DNA from: Azohydromonas caseinilytica
Lineage (GTDB): Bacteria; Pseudomonadota; Gammaproteobacteria; Burkholderiales; Burkholderiaceae_C
Reading direction: 5' to 3'
Assembly (NCBI RefSeq): GCF_012927045.1
Contig: NZ_JABBFW010000027.1
Coordinates: 1 to 64,000 of the forward strand
DNA length: 64,000 nucleotides
Part shown: piece by piece, positions 1-9,335 of the stretch
Layout of the letters: every line of letters starts with the position of its first letter
Position numbering within the stretch: position 1 is the first letter of the stretch
The notes under the pieces: model-generated
The model's input: the letters and a program-made list of their open reading frames with translations, nothing else
Database searches by the model: none
What the model was told of the DNA's origin: nothing
Made by a program: the position numbers and the translations under genes

Positions 1-1251
1 CAGCTGCTCGGCCGTCACCGTGTAGGCGCGGTCTTCGGTGCCGTTGGCCAGCGTGGCGGGCTCGCCGGTGAGCGCCGGCGCGTCCTCGACGGCGGCCAGC
101 TCCACGGCCAGCGTGGCCGGCGTGGTGACCCTGCCGTCGCTCACGCCGTAGACCAGCGTCAGCGGCCCGTGGTAGTTGGCCTGCGGCGTGATGGTCCAGC
201 TGCCATCGGCGTTGCGCACCGCCGTGCCGTGGTCCACCGTCAGGCCGGTGACCGAGAGCCGGTCGCCGTCCACGTCATTGAAGCCCTGCAGCAGCTGCTC
301 CAGCGTCACCGTGTAGGCGTTGTCCTCGGTGCCCGCGACGAGCTTGGCCGCGGTGCCGCTGAGCACCGGTGCATCGTTGCTGCCCGTGATCGTCACGGTG
401 ACGACTTGCGTGGCGCTCTTGCCGCTGCTGTCCGTGATGGTGACGTTGAAGCGCTCGATGGCCGTCTCGCCGGCGGCCAGCCGCTGTGCCACGGCGCGGT
501 CCACGCTGTAGGTCCAGGTCACCTGGCCCAGGCCGTCCCCCGTGGCCACATTCGTGATGACGCCCGTGACGCTGCCGCCCAGCGTGTTGCCGGCCATGGC
601 CGCCACGCTCACCTGGTGCGACTGCAGGCGGTCCACATCGCTGAAGTTGACGCTGCCTTGCGCCGAGAGCGTGATGCCCGAGCCGTCGTCCTCACCCGCG
701 GCTGTATCGGTATGCGCCGTGATGCGAGGCGCGTTGTAGTCCACCAGCTGGCCGTCTACCGACAGCAGCAGCTTCTCGATCATCTGCACCTTCAGCGTCG
801 TGCCAGCGCCGAAGTCAAAGACGAAATCCGACGCGCTGCCGCTGGCCACCTCGCCGTTGCTGGTGCGCGCCACGGAGGCCAGATGCGCCACGTAACGCGC
901 CACCTCCGACTGCACCCGCGCGCTGGCCCACTCGGCCGCCGTGAACTCCAGGCGCAGCGTGTCGGTGCCGATGTTGCCGCTGTACAGATCGCCGTTGCCG
1001 GCATTCTCGGCCAGGCGATAGATCAGCAGGTCGTTGCCCGCGCCAGCGTCGACGGCGTCGTTGCCGGCGTTACCGTCAACCGTGTCATTGCCGTCCTGGG
1101 CGTACACCAGGTCCTGGCCGCCGCCGCCGTAGATGATGTCGTCGCCGGCACCGGAATAGACCGTGTCGTTGCCGCCCTGGCCGTAGACCAGGTCCGCGGC
1201 GCTGGTGCCGCTGAACTTTCCGCCACCGGCAGGTGCCGTGTACGTCGCCAT
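1..1251 (-). CDS. RTX/VCBS-type calcium-binding surface or secreted protein (partial, N-terminus only)
   Basis: The reading frame starts at the ATG at 1251 and stays open to the window edge, so only the first ~417 residues are visible. Residues ~10-80 hold several nonapeptide-like RTX repeats (GGNDTVYSGAGDD, GNAGNDAVDAGAGND), which bind calcium in exported proteins. After a linker, from ~residue 190 there are VCBS/cadherin-like repeats with the usual D-G-D and ITGSNDAP-type junctions, repeated at ~100-residue spacing (VLSGTAAKL..EDNAYTVTLEQL and ALTGEPATL..EDRAYTVTAEQL). Proteins of this build are usually very large type I-secreted adhesins or biofilm proteins. The RTX block lies at the N-terminus rather than only at the C-terminus, which is less usual. 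The C-terminal secretion signal and full size are outside the window. No signal peptide is seen. Confidence 0.85.
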   Translation of the reverse strand, partial: MATYTAPAGGGKFSGTSAADLVYGQGGNDTVYSGAGDDIIYGGGGQDLVYAQDGNDTVDGNAGNDAVDAGAGNDLLIYRLAENAGNGDLYSGNIGTDTLRLEFTAAEWASARVQSEVARYVAHLASVARTSNGEVASGSASDFVFDFGAGTTLKVQMIEKLLLSVDGQLVDYNAPRITAHTDTAAGEDDGSGITLSAQGSVNFSDVDRLQSHQVSVAAMAGNTLGGSVTGVITNVATGDGLGQVTWTYSVDRAVAQRLAAGETAIERFNVTITDSSGKSATQVVTVTITGSNDAPVLSGTAAKLVAGTEDNAYTVTLEQLLQGFNDVDGDRLSVTGLTVDHGTAVRNADGSWTITPQANYHGPLTLVYGVSDGRVTTPATLAVELAAVEDAPALTGEPATLANGTEDRAYTVTAEQL

Positions 1252-1393
1252 GATTGATCGCTCCTATCGGGGCCGTGCTTCAGCGCCGGACGGGCTCGAG
1301 ACAGGCCTGCATTCCGGCGGCACGGACATCAGTGCTTGAGGGGTTGGTGCAAATGGTTTTGCCGCCCGGACGTCAAGGCGGCAACAGACGGAT

Positions 1394-2077
1394 TCAGCTG
1401 CGGCGGCGGCGCATCATCAGCCCGGCCAGTGCCACGCCGGCCAGTGCCAGGGAGCCGGGTTCAGGCACGGCATTGCCGTCACTCAGGCTCACATGCAGCG
1501 TGAAGGTGCCTTCGGCGGTACCGCCATTCGTGTAGGCGAAAACCTCGCTGCACCCCGTGTAGCGCTGGCTGCTGATGCTGTTGCTGCCGGGCTGGTGCAG
1601 GAAGTCCGCCGCGGTGCACCCGGTGATGTCGGCGCTGTTGCCCAAGGAACTCAGGCCCAGGTAGTACAAGCCGCTGGTGGGCAGGGTGTACACGCCCAGG
1701 AAGCCGTTGGGAGTGATGCTGCCGGTGTCGCCAATGGAGCCGGGATCGACGTCGCTGTCGTCGCCCATGGCCAGCAGCTGGCCGTTGGCATCGAACACCG
1801 ACAGCACCGTGTCGGTCAGCGTGTCGCCGTTGATGGCGTCATCGTGGTCCACGAAAAGGCGCTGGCCCGCCTGGCCCGAGAAGGTGTACCAGACCACGTC
1901 GTTGACGCCGGCAAGCGCCCCTTCAACCGTAACGTGCTTCGCGGTCGCGGACTCATAGACGTTGGGGTCCGGTACGACAGCAAACAGCGGGTCAAGGTTG
2001 GTGGCCGTGGGAGCGGCGAAGGTCGCCAGCGGCGCGCATAGGGCCAGGACAGCAAGAATCTTGCGGAAGAAAGTCAT
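1394..2077 (-). CDS. PEP-CTERM sorting-domain exported protein
   Basis: 227 residues. I chose the ATG at 2077 because it gives a clean signal peptide (MTFFRKILAVLALCAPLATFA, with cleavage near AA). The longer upstream frame has no signal peptide and looks non-coding. The C-terminus is a textbook PEP-CTERM tail: VPEPGS, a hydrophobic helix and a final RRRR cluster. Such proteins are exported and processed by an exosortase. The mature part resembles the pre-peptidase C-terminal (PPC) beta-sandwich, with WYTFSGQAGQRLFVDHDD, LSVFDANG and YYLGLSS. The function of this individual protein is unknown. No exosortase gene is in the window. It is transcribed in the same direction as the RTX/VCBS gene 142 bases downstream. 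Confidence 0.85.
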   Translation of the reverse strand: MTFFRKILAVLALCAPLATFAAPTATNLDPLFAVVPDPNVYESATAKHVTVEGALAGVNDVVWYTFSGQAGQRLFVDHDDAINGDTLTDTVLSVFDANGQLLAMGDDSDVDPGSIGDTGSITPNGFLGVYTLPTSGLYYLGLSSLGNSADITGCTAADFLHQPGSNSISSQRYTGCSEVFAYTNGGTAEGTFTLHVSLSDGNAVPEPGSLALAGVALAGLMMRRRRS

Positions 2078-3335
2078 ATCAGGAACTCGTTGCTCGTTGA
2101 TGGAGAAAAGCCACATGGCCGGCACCTTTGCCGCAGCACACCGGTTCCTTTGCTGCCGTTTGCCTGACCAACGCTCTTGCCTTGACCCGGCTTGTGTTTG
2201 CGGTGCCGTCCGTCGATTCACAAGCGCGCTGGCCAGCCCGGCATTTGCTGCCGCATTTGTCTGCATGAAGTCCCGCGGACTCCGGCATTTGATGAGGCGG
2301 CAACGACATCGTGAAGGTGGGACATTCGAAAAATCACCATGGGGAAAGCCCCTTAAGGGGGCACCTCAATGCAACGCGCTTGAAAATTTTCATGCCAACT
2401 GTAACTTGCGGCGTTCAATCCTTCTTTGACCCTTCGCCACCATGCCGAAGTCCAAGTGTGACGTTGTGCCCGAATTCAGAGCCAGTTCAACAGCACGGTT
2501 TCGACAGCTTCTCGAGTGGGGCCAAAGGCCCGGAAACGGGTGATAAAGAAACCTTAGCTGCCCAACGATTACACGAACACTCCTTTAGGCCAAAGGACAA
2601 ATCTGCACTGCATGTTGACCGTACAACTTTATTTGATACTTCAACGACCGGCCCTTGAACGCAGTAGTGAGGCGCTTGACCCGACCGGTTCTGCCGTACT
2701 CGAACACCGTCGAAGTCGGGATGAATCGGGGAGCGAAGTGCCCTGCACACCGAGTGTTCTCACAAGCTGCCGGCATCGTACACAAATGTCTTATGAGTAA
2801 CTTTAAGTAACAAAGGTTGCTTGGCCTGCGTTTCTTGTCAGCCGTGAAAGGCCTTTCTTCTTCTGCGAAGCAACAGCGCTGCCTTCAGGCGTTCATGCGC
2901 CACGGCCAACGCCACGTGCGCTGTCTGGAATGTGCTCATCGTGTTGCTCTCGTTGCGGACTTGCTGGATGAAATATCGACATTTCCCCGCCCTTTCTTGA
3001 GGCCCAGCCCGGTATGGAGGTTTTCTCCATTGAGCCCGATGCCCGTAGTCCTTTGTTCACCGGTAGGCGGTGCCGGACCCAAGGTTCTCGCCGGGACCAG
3101 GAGCAGGCGCCATCAGTCGCCGGGACGCAGCATCAAGGCCGCACGAGGCGGATAAGGCGTGTGCAGCAGCCATGGCGGCAGGTACTTACGGCCGTGTGGG
3201 CATGGCCTCGGACTTGTGGCACTGCAGCCCGGTCCGCACCGCATGTATTGCGCGGTACCCGCCTGGCCACCCGGCCATGCCACCTCGGTAACAGAGAAAC
3301 AGCTGGTTGACGATGCAAATTGCTCGTCAACTCGC
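2078..3335. other. Intergenic region, no supported gene
   Basis: About 1.26 kb between the PEP-CTERM gene and the M20 hydrolase. The open frames are short, overlap on both strands, lack plausible ribosome sites and match no family I recognise. The stretch 2380-2950 is clearly lower in GC than the flanks, consistent with a promoter-rich or acquired spacer. Confidence 0.5.
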
Positions 3336-4523
3336 TCATGCGTCTGAGGTTGATGCCTGCGAAGGGAGCCGTTGGCGCACCAATTCGACGAAATACCTCG
3401 CGCCAATGGGCAGGACGCTGTCGTTGAAGTCATACGTGCCGTTGTGAAGCGGCACGCCGCCCGGACTGCCAGCGGCGCCGTTGCCGATGAAGACGAAGGC
3501 GCCGGGCACGACCTTCAGGAACGCGCCGAAGTCCTCCGAAATCATCATGGGCCGCACGTCGGCATCGACCTTGTCCTGGCCCACCACGGCGACCGCAGCG
3601 GCCGCTGCAACGGGCACGCACTGCGGCCAGTTCACCGTCGGGGCGAACTCGCGGGTGTACTCCACCTCGCATTGCGCTCCGTGCGCGCTACAGATGCCGT
3701 GGCACAACTCGCGCATCCGGCGCTCCAGCAAGGCCTGCACCTCGGGCGAGTAGCTGCGCGTGTCGCCCTTGATGGTCACGTTCGACGGGATGGCATTGCG
3801 GATGCCGTCGCTGAAGATCTCGGTGCAGGAGACGACGGCCGGCTCGCCCGGATCGACCGACCGCGCCACGATCGTCTGCAGCGCCAGGATGATCTCCGCG
3901 GCGATGACCAGCGAATCGGCGGCCATGTGCGGCCGGGCGGCATGACCGCCACGGCCGTGGATGCGGATCACAAAGTTGTCCTCGCTGGCCATGATGCCGC
4001 CCACGCGCGTGGCGATGTGGCCCACCGGCATGCCGGGGATGTTGTGTGCCCCGTAGATCTCGTCCACGGGGAAGCGCCCGAACAATCCGTCCTCGATCAT
4101 GGCTGCCGCGCCGCGCCCGTGCTCCTCCGCGGGCTGGAAGATGAAGCGCACCGTCCCGTTGAAGTCGGGTTGCTGCGCCAGCAGCTGGGCCGCCCCCAGC
4201 ACCATGGCCATGTGGCCGTCATGTCCGCAACCATGCATGCACCCGGCATTTCTAGAGGCATGGGGGCGGTCCTGCGCCGTTTCCGTCATGGCCAGGGCAT
4301 CCATGTCCGCGCGCAGGCCGATCACGCCGGGGCCGTCGCCCGCACGCAGGCTCGCCACCAGGCCGGTACCGCCGATGCCGCGGTAAACCTCCGGGCCCAG
4401 CAGCTCCAGCACGCCGGCGACGTAGTCCGCAGTGCGGTGCTCGTTGAACCCGGTTTCCGGAAACTGGTGGAAGTGATGGCGCCAGCGCACCATCCGGGTC
4501 TGAAGCTCGTCGTCAACGTACAT
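3336..4523 (-). CDS. M20-family metal-dependent amidohydrolase (hippurate hydrolase / N-acyl-amino-acid hydrolase type)
   Basis: 395 residues, the normal size for M20D amidohydrolases, which cleave N-acyl or N-aromatic-acyl amino acids with a two-metal centre. Metal-binding landmarks are in order: DMDAL near residue 90, HGCGHDGH near 115-125, PAEEHGRGA near 150, HNIPG near 180 and ISEDFG near 345. The ATG at 4523 is preceded by AGGAAC at proper spacing; the upstream extension of the frame looks non-coding. It is the last gene of a three-gene operon with diaminopropionate ammonia-lyase and an M20 amidase/carbamoylase. This order recalls the ygeX-ygeY neighbourhood of E. coli, so a role in releasing or processing an unusual amino acid is inferred. 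The exact substrate cannot be told from sequence. Confidence 0.88.
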   Translation of the reverse strand: MYVDDELQTRMVRWRHHFHQFPETGFNEHRTADYVAGVLELLGPEVYRGIGGTGLVASLRAGDGPGVIGLRADMDALAMTETAQDRPHASRNAGCMHGCGHDGHMAMVLGAAQLLAQQPDFNGTVRFIFQPAEEHGRGAAAMIEDGLFGRFPVDEIYGAHNIPGMPVGHIATRVGGIMASEDNFVIRIHGRGGHAARPHMAADSLVIAAEIILALQTIVARSVDPGEPAVVSCTEIFSDGIRNAIPSNVTIKGDTRSYSPEVQALLERRMRELCHGICSAHGAQCEVEYTREFAPTVNWPQCVPVAAAAAVAVVGQDKVDADVRPMMISEDFGAFLKVVPGAFVFIGNGAAGSPGGVPLHNGTYDFNDSVLPIGARYFVELVRQRLPSQASTSDA

Positions 4524-4588
4524 GTCTCGTTCCTGGTGAGGTTGCAGCCGGACTTGGCAGCCCGGTGCCGCAGTAGCAAGGGAACCGG

Positions 4589-5806
4589 TCAACGTGCCAG
4601 CCAGGCTGCCTGCCGCTTCAGCACCGCGTCGGCCGGCTCGCCAACCAGTTCCTCATAGACGGCCGGTGCGGTCGCACCCTCGGTGCTGATGAGCAGCACC
4701 CGGGAGCACTCGTCGAGCCCGACCTGCTGCGACCACGCAGCGTCGCGGCGCAATGCCAGCAGCCCGGCCAGCCCCGCGACGCCGGACTCGCCGGCAACGA
4801 TCGGGATGTCCCTGCCGCTGCCCGCGGCCAGCACCCGCATGGCCTGCACGGCCGCGCCGTCCTCGATGGTCATGAAGGCATCGATGCCGGGTTGCAGGAA
4901 GCGCCAGGCCAGGGGCGAGGTTTCGCCACAGGCCAGGCCCGCCATCACGGAGTCCACGGAGCCGGTCGCCTTGGCGGCGCGGCCCTGAAGGGCGCTCTGG
5001 AACAGGCAGTCGGCCTGCCGCGGCTCCACCACGATGAAGCATGGCCGCTGTGCCCCGTGGTGCTCCCACAAATAGCTGGCCAGCCCCGCCGCCAGTCCGC
5101 CGACGCCGCCTTGCAGGAAGACATGCGTGAAGGCGCCAGCCTCGTTCGCGACCGCGCCGGTCTGCTCTACGATCTCCGCCGCGATGGTGGCGTAGCCCTG
5201 CATCACGTCACGGGGGATGTCCTCGTAACCGTCGTAGGAGGTATCGGAAACCACCTGCCAGCCGTGGGCTGCCGCCAGGCGCGCCGCTTCCTCGACCGAC
5301 TCGTCGTAGTTGCCCGCGATGCGCACGATGCGCGCGCCGTGCACGGCGATGGCCTGCTCGCGCTCCAGGCTCACGTTGGCGTGCAGCACGATCACGCAGC
5401 GGCAGCCCACGCTGCGCGCCGCGGCGGCCAGGCCCCGGCCGTGGTTGCCGTCGGTGGCGCTGATCACGGTGTAGTCCTTGAGCATCTCGGCATGGCGGCC
5501 GGTGAGCAGCGCGGCAGGATCGAGGTCCGGATGCAGGCGCAGGACCTGGCGAACCAGGGCGATCGGCGCCCCCAGGGCCTTGAAGCTGCCCAGCGGCGAG
5601 CGCACGGATTCGTCCTTGACGCTGATACGCGCGACGTTGAGCTTGGCGGCCAGGTCGGGCAGCTCGTACAGCGGTGTCGCGCCGCGCGCGAGCTCCGGCC
5701 ATGGGGAAAGCCAGAGCCGGCTTTCCTGCGCCCGCTCGATGCTCATGAGCGACTTGAGCTCCGCGGGGTAAGGCGCGCGCACGGCACGCGGGTTGGCAAC
5801 CAGCAT
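4589..5806 (-). CDS. dpaL: 2,3-diaminopropionate ammonia-lyase (PLP enzyme)
   Basis: 405 residues. The family converts 2,3-diaminopropionate to pyruvate and two ammonia with pyridoxal phosphate. The PLP lysine is in the segment SPLGSFKALGA (~residues 70-80), followed by the asparagine loop SATDGNHGRG (~125), a glycine-rich phosphate loop GGVGGLAAG (~245) and the C-terminal VLLISTEGATAP. These match the YgeX/DpaL type rather than threonine dehydratase. The start at 5806 has GGAGAC upstream; a longer start at 5833 is possible but lacks this. It sits between two M20-family hydrolases in one operon, 84 bases after the upstream gene. This suggests the pathway releases diaminopropionate (or a similar beta-amino compound) from a conjugate and then deaminates it. 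Confidence 0.9.
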   Translation of the reverse strand: MLVANPRAVRAPYPAELKSLMSIERAQESRLWLSPWPELARGATPLYELPDLAAKLNVARISVKDESVRSPLGSFKALGAPIALVRQVLRLHPDLDPAALLTGRHAEMLKDYTVISATDGNHGRGLAAAARSVGCRCVIVLHANVSLEREQAIAVHGARIVRIAGNYDESVEEAARLAAAHGWQVVSDTSYDGYEDIPRDVMQGYATIAAEIVEQTGAVANEAGAFTHVFLQGGVGGLAAGLASYLWEHHGAQRPCFIVVEPRQADCLFQSALQGRAAKATGSVDSVMAGLACGETSPLAWRFLQPGIDAFMTIEDGAAVQAMRVLAAGSGRDIPIVAGESGVAGLAGLLALRRDAAWSQQVGLDECSRVLLISTEGATAPAVYEELVGEPADAVLKRQAAWLAR

Positions 5807-5890
5807 GGAATGTCTCCGGGGATCGGGATGCAAGGAAGAAGGCCCAGGGCGCGGGCTGCGGCGCGCTGACCGCGCGGGGTGCGAAAGCGC

Positions 5891-7144
5891 TCAGGCGGCA
5901 GTGAGGCGCCGCCGGACCACGTCCAGCAGCACCTGCGCGCCTTGCACGAGCTGCGCATCGTCGGTGTGCTCGCGCGGGTTGTGGCTGATGCCGGCGCGGC
6001 TGGGCACGAAGATCATGGCCGCCGGCGCAATGCGCGCAACCATCTGGGCGTCGTGCCCCGCGCCCGAGGTCATGCGCCGGTGCGTGAAGCCCAGGCGGCG
6101 GGCCGAGGCCTCGATCTCGTCCACCAGGCCGGCATCGAACACCACGGGCTCGAAACGCACCAGGCGCTCGGTCTCGATCCTCACGCCCTCGCGCCCGGCG
6201 ATCTCCACGAGGAAATCAGCCAGGCGCTGCTCTGCCGCCTGCAGCCGCTGCTCGTCCGGATCGCGCAGGTCCACCGTGAACGTGGCCCTGCGCGGGATGA
6301 CGTTGATGAGATCCGGCTCCAGCCGCAGCGAGCCGGTCGTGGCCAGCGTTGTCTCGGGCGCCGCGGCCACGACCTGCTCGCGCAGGAACGCGACGATGGC
6401 CGCCGCCACGTAGCCTGCATCGTGGCGCAGCCGCGTGGGCGTGGTGCCGGCGTGGTTGGCCGTGCCGTGCACGGTAACCTTCTGCCAGGAGATGCCCTGC
6501 AGGTTCTCCACCACGCCGATGAGCCGGCCTTCGGCTTCCAGGAGGGACCCTTGCTCGATGTGCAGCTCCAGGTACTCCTGCGGCACGATGGCGCCGGGCT
6601 CCAGGTCGCCGGCGTAGCCGATGCGTTGCAGCTCGTCGCCCAGCCGCGTGCCGTCGGTGCCGACCGTATCGAGCGCGACCTGCACCGGCAGCCCACCGGC
6701 ATGGACCAGGGAGCCCATCATGTCGGGCTGGTAGCGCACGCCTTCCTCGTTGGTGAAGGCGCCGACGACCATGGAGCGTGCCGGCAACAGCCCCGCACTG
6801 CGGTAAGCCCGCGCCACAGCCAAGCCGGCCAGCACGCCGTAGCAGCCGTCCAGGGCACCCGCATTGCGCACCGTGTCGATGTGCGAGCCGATCATCAGGG
6901 GCTTGCGCCCAGCCTCGTCCGCAGCCGCACGGAGGATGCCGAAGACGTTGCCGATGCGGTCGATGCGCACCTCCAGGTCCAGCTCACGCATCCAGCGCAC
7001 CAGCAGGTCGCGGCCGGCCTTCTCAGCGTCCGTCAGCGCGATGCGTGTACGGCCGCCACCGGCGCCGTCGAGGCCAACGGTGCCAAGCTCGTGGATCTGC
7101 TTCAGCAGCAGTTCGGTATCCAGCGTGACAGGGAACGCAGACAT
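5891..7144 (-). CDS. Zn-dependent amidase of the allantoate amidohydrolase / N-carbamoyl-L-amino acid hydrolase family
   Basis: 417 residues, typical of M20C amidases such as AllC, HyuC and beta-ureidopropionase. Landmarks: GSHIDTVRNAGALDGCYGVLAGL (metal ligands H and D, ~residues 80-100), FTNEEGVRYQPDMMGS (E-E pair, ~130), LELHIEQG (~195), HAGTTPT (~230) and TSGAGHDAQ with the last metal histidine (~385). ATG 7144 has GGAGATATGG just upstream. It is the first gene of the three-gene operon and diverges from an Lrp-family regulator 126 bases away, so it is probably regulated by that protein. Substrate specificity within the family (carbamoyl-amino acids, ureides) is not readable from sequence. 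Confidence 0.88.
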   Translation of the reverse strand: MSAFPVTLDTELLLKQIHELGTVGLDGAGGGRTRIALTDAEKAGRDLLVRWMRELDLEVRIDRIGNVFGILRAAADEAGRKPLMIGSHIDTVRNAGALDGCYGVLAGLAVARAYRSAGLLPARSMVVGAFTNEEGVRYQPDMMGSLVHAGGLPVQVALDTVGTDGTRLGDELQRIGYAGDLEPGAIVPQEYLELHIEQGSLLEAEGRLIGVVENLQGISWQKVTVHGTANHAGTTPTRLRHDAGYVAAAIVAFLREQVVAAAPETTLATTGSLRLEPDLINVIPRRATFTVDLRDPDEQRLQAAEQRLADFLVEIAGREGVRIETERLVRFEPVVFDAGLVDEIEASARRLGFTHRRMTSGAGHDAQMVARIAPAAMIFVPSRAGISHNPREHTDDAQLVQGAQVLLDVVRRRLTAA

Positions 7145-7270
7145 CCATATCTCCAGCGCAAGTTGTTTGTTGAAATAATATTTATGCAAGACGCTGGATT
7201 TTTCGAAACCTTGTGCCTGCCGTTGAACGTTTTATCGAAATTGGGCCATTGACTTGAATCGGTTTTCACC

Positions 7271-7741
7271 ATGGTGATGAAGCTCAATAGCTATGACCGG
7301 GTGCTGCTCCGCGCGGTCCAGGAGGACGCCCGGGTGGCACAAAGCGAGCTGGGCGAACGCGCCAGCCTGTCCACTGCCGCGGTGAACCGCCGGCTCAAGC
7401 TGCTCTCCAGCGAGGGTGTGATCGAGCGCTACACCGCCTGCGTCAACCCCAAGGCCGTGGGCTACGACCTGACGATCGTCGTGGAGGTCAAGGTCGAGAG
7501 CGAGCGCGCCGACCTGCTCGACGAGATGCAGCGCAGCTTCGCGGCCTGTCCGCAGGTGCAGCAGTGCTACTACGTGGCTGGCGACTGTGATTTCGTGCTG
7601 ATCTTCCTGGTGCGCAACATGGAGCAATACGTGGAGCTCACGCGCCAGCTTTTCTTCAAGAGCAACAATGTCAAGTCCTTCAAGACGCTGGTGGCGATGA
7701 ACCGGGTAAAGACCGGGATGGCCGTGCCGGTGGACGAGTAA
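7271..7741 (+). CDS. Lrp/AsnC-family transcriptional regulator
   Basis: 156 residues, the usual Lrp/AsnC length. The N-terminal winged helix (residues ~5-60: DRVLLRAVQEDARVAQSELG, then LSTAAVNRRLKLL) is followed by the RAM ligand-binding domain (~75-150, YYVAGDCDFVLIFLVRNMEQY). It diverges from the diaminopropionate operon. Lrp proteins usually bind an amino acid and control a neighbouring amino-acid transport or catabolic operon, so control of the 7144-3336 operon is likely. The ATG at 7271 gives a normal N-terminus; ATG 7277 two codons later is equally acceptable. Confidence 0.92.
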   Translation: MVMKLNSYDRVLLRAVQEDARVAQSELGERASLSTAAVNRRLKLLSSEGVIERYTACVNPKAVGYDLTIVVEVKVESERADLLDEMQRSFAACPQVQQCYYVAGDCDFVLIFLVRNMEQYVELTRQLFFKSNNVKSFKTLVAMNRVKTGMAVPVDE

Positions 7742-8162
7742 CGCAATTCCCAACGCGCGTCAAAAACTTCCGAATGCGATCACGCACAAAACCCCGTGTT
7801 TTTCAGCGCACAGCTTGTCGCGATGAGCCCGGGGCCAAGTAATGCCGCCATCTTGGTCGCCGGCACTTTATCTGCATTCAGAGAAACTGCTTCTCGTTAC
7901 GATGACACACACGGCGCGGTTGAAATATGGTTCCCCGCATGAACCAAGAATAGATTACCCCGCCAATCCGATGCCAATGCGCCGGGCTCCGACTGCAAGC
8001 CAGTCGAGCACGACACTCAACGCCGCATAACAATTCACAAATACTGCACCGAAAATTGCACGAGGCGCAGCTGCGTGGATTCGCGTGGAATTCACCACAT
8101 GCTGGGCTGAAAGGCGGAATTCGATGAAAGGTGTGACGGCCCCCGTCCTGGCGTGACGAGGG
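7742..8162. other. Intergenic region between convergent genes
   Basis: About 420 bases between the ends of the Lrp gene and the GlxA-family regulator. No gene is supported. The centre (7780-8110) is lower in GC. I see no strong hairpin followed by a T-run. Confidence 0.4.
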
Positions 8163-9161
8163 TTACCGCGCGGCGCGGCGCCCCATTTGGCGCACATCAC
8201 GCGGGCTCATCCCCGTCCCCCGGCGTACGAAGCGCGCAAAGCTTGCCCCTTCGTGGAAGCCGCATTCGAACGATACTTCGATGACGTCGAGGTCCGTGTT
8301 TTGCAGCAGCCAGCGCGCGCGCTCCAGTCGCAGCCGGCTCCGGTATTCCGCGGGGCTGAGCCCCACGTCCCGTTGAAAACGGCGCTCAAGCTGCCGGCGG
8401 CCGATACCCAGTGGCTCACACAATTCATCGATCGTTGCAGCGGAATCCAGTTTCTGCTCAAGTATGAGCATCGCCTTGTGCACCACCGTGTCCGTGGATC
8501 GTACGGAAACAACTTCCTCCGGCTGCAGCGTGCGGGCCGGAAGCGGTTGCTCTTCAATCATGATACGCAGTGCCTTTACCGCGCTTGCACGGCCAATGAA
8601 ACGCTCGATGATATGTGCGGCCAAGTGCACTACGCTCGTGCCGCCCGCGCACGTCAGACGGTCTCGGTCGGCGACAAACATCTGATTTGACACGATGCGG
8701 CAATCCGGAAATTCGGCAGCGAATTCCTCCCGGTGAAACCAGCTGACACACGCCACATGCCCATCCAGCAGGCCGGCACGCGCGAGCACAAAAGAACCGG
8801 TGCAGAGTCCGACCAAGTTCACACCGGCAGCCGCTGCCTCGCGCAAGAACGACATCAGTCGCACAGGGACCTGCTGACCGCCATGGAGTAACCCCCCGAC
8901 CACCACCAGATAGTCATACTGTTCGGGCGACGCCAGCGGCGCGTCGGGCGTCACGCTGACACCGCAGCTGGACACGACCGGTCCATGCGTGGCGTCCAGG
9001 ACTGCCCAGTGGGCGAGCAGCGGACGGCTTCTATCGCCTTCGTCGGCAGCCAGGCGCAAGGCATCGACAAAACCCGCAAAAGCCGTCAGCGTGAAGCGAG
9101 GGGAAAGCACAAAGCCAACACGCAGCTTCGACTCTGCTTTTTCGTGTGCATGCGATTCCAT
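8163..9161 (-). CDS. GlxA-family transcriptional regulator (DJ-1/PfpI-like domain plus AraC helix-turn-helix)
   Basis: 332 residues. The N-terminal ~190 residues form a DJ-1/PfpI-like amidotransferase fold; the nucleophile-elbow region reads VGLCTGSFVLARAGLL, so the cysteine is kept. The last ~110 residues are the double AraC helix-turn-helix (AATIDELCEPLGIGRRQLERRF and DLDVIEVSFECGFHEGASFARF..GMSPRDVRQ). Related regulators (GbdR, CdhR, ArgR) sense quaternary amines or arginine and activate their catabolism. This copy lies 170 bases from the FolB-like gene and near the creatinase operon, so an activator of creatine use is possible. A second regulator of the same class at 14844-15809 is a better placed candidate. 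Confidence 0.9.
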   Translation of the reverse strand: MESHAHEKAESKLRVGFVLSPRFTLTAFAGFVDALRLAADEGDRSRPLLAHWAVLDATHGPVVSSCGVSVTPDAPLASPEQYDYLVVVGGLLHGGQQVPVRLMSFLREAAAAGVNLVGLCTGSFVLARAGLLDGHVACVSWFHREEFAAEFPDCRIVSNQMFVADRDRLTCAGGTSVVHLAAHIIERFIGRASAVKALRIMIEEQPLPARTLQPEEVVSVRSTDTVVHKAMLILEQKLDSAATIDELCEPLGIGRRQLERRFQRDVGLSPAEYRSRLRLERARWLLQNTDLDVIEVSFECGFHEGASFARFVRRGTGMSPRDVRQMGRRAAR

Positions 9162-9335
9162 GAAGACGATTCCTACAGCGGTACGTACAACAAGGCGCTT
9201 GCGCGCTCCAATTCAATGAGGACCACCTTGGTGGTTTTCAGCAGCGCAGTTTCCTCATGCGCGTCTGCCCATACCGGGGCACGATTTCCGACCCAAGATT
9301 CCAAAAGGCCGGACAAACCGGGAGCACCAACAAGC

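Noticed and set aside
169-1257. Long plus-strand frame of ~360 codons
   Set aside because: It is the shadow of the RTX/VCBS gene; its Arg/His/Ala-rich translation has no recognisable domain, while the minus strand has clear repeats.
2311-3433. Several 60-115-codon frames on both strands
   Set aside because: Mutually overlapping, no ribosome sites, no similarity that I can recognise.
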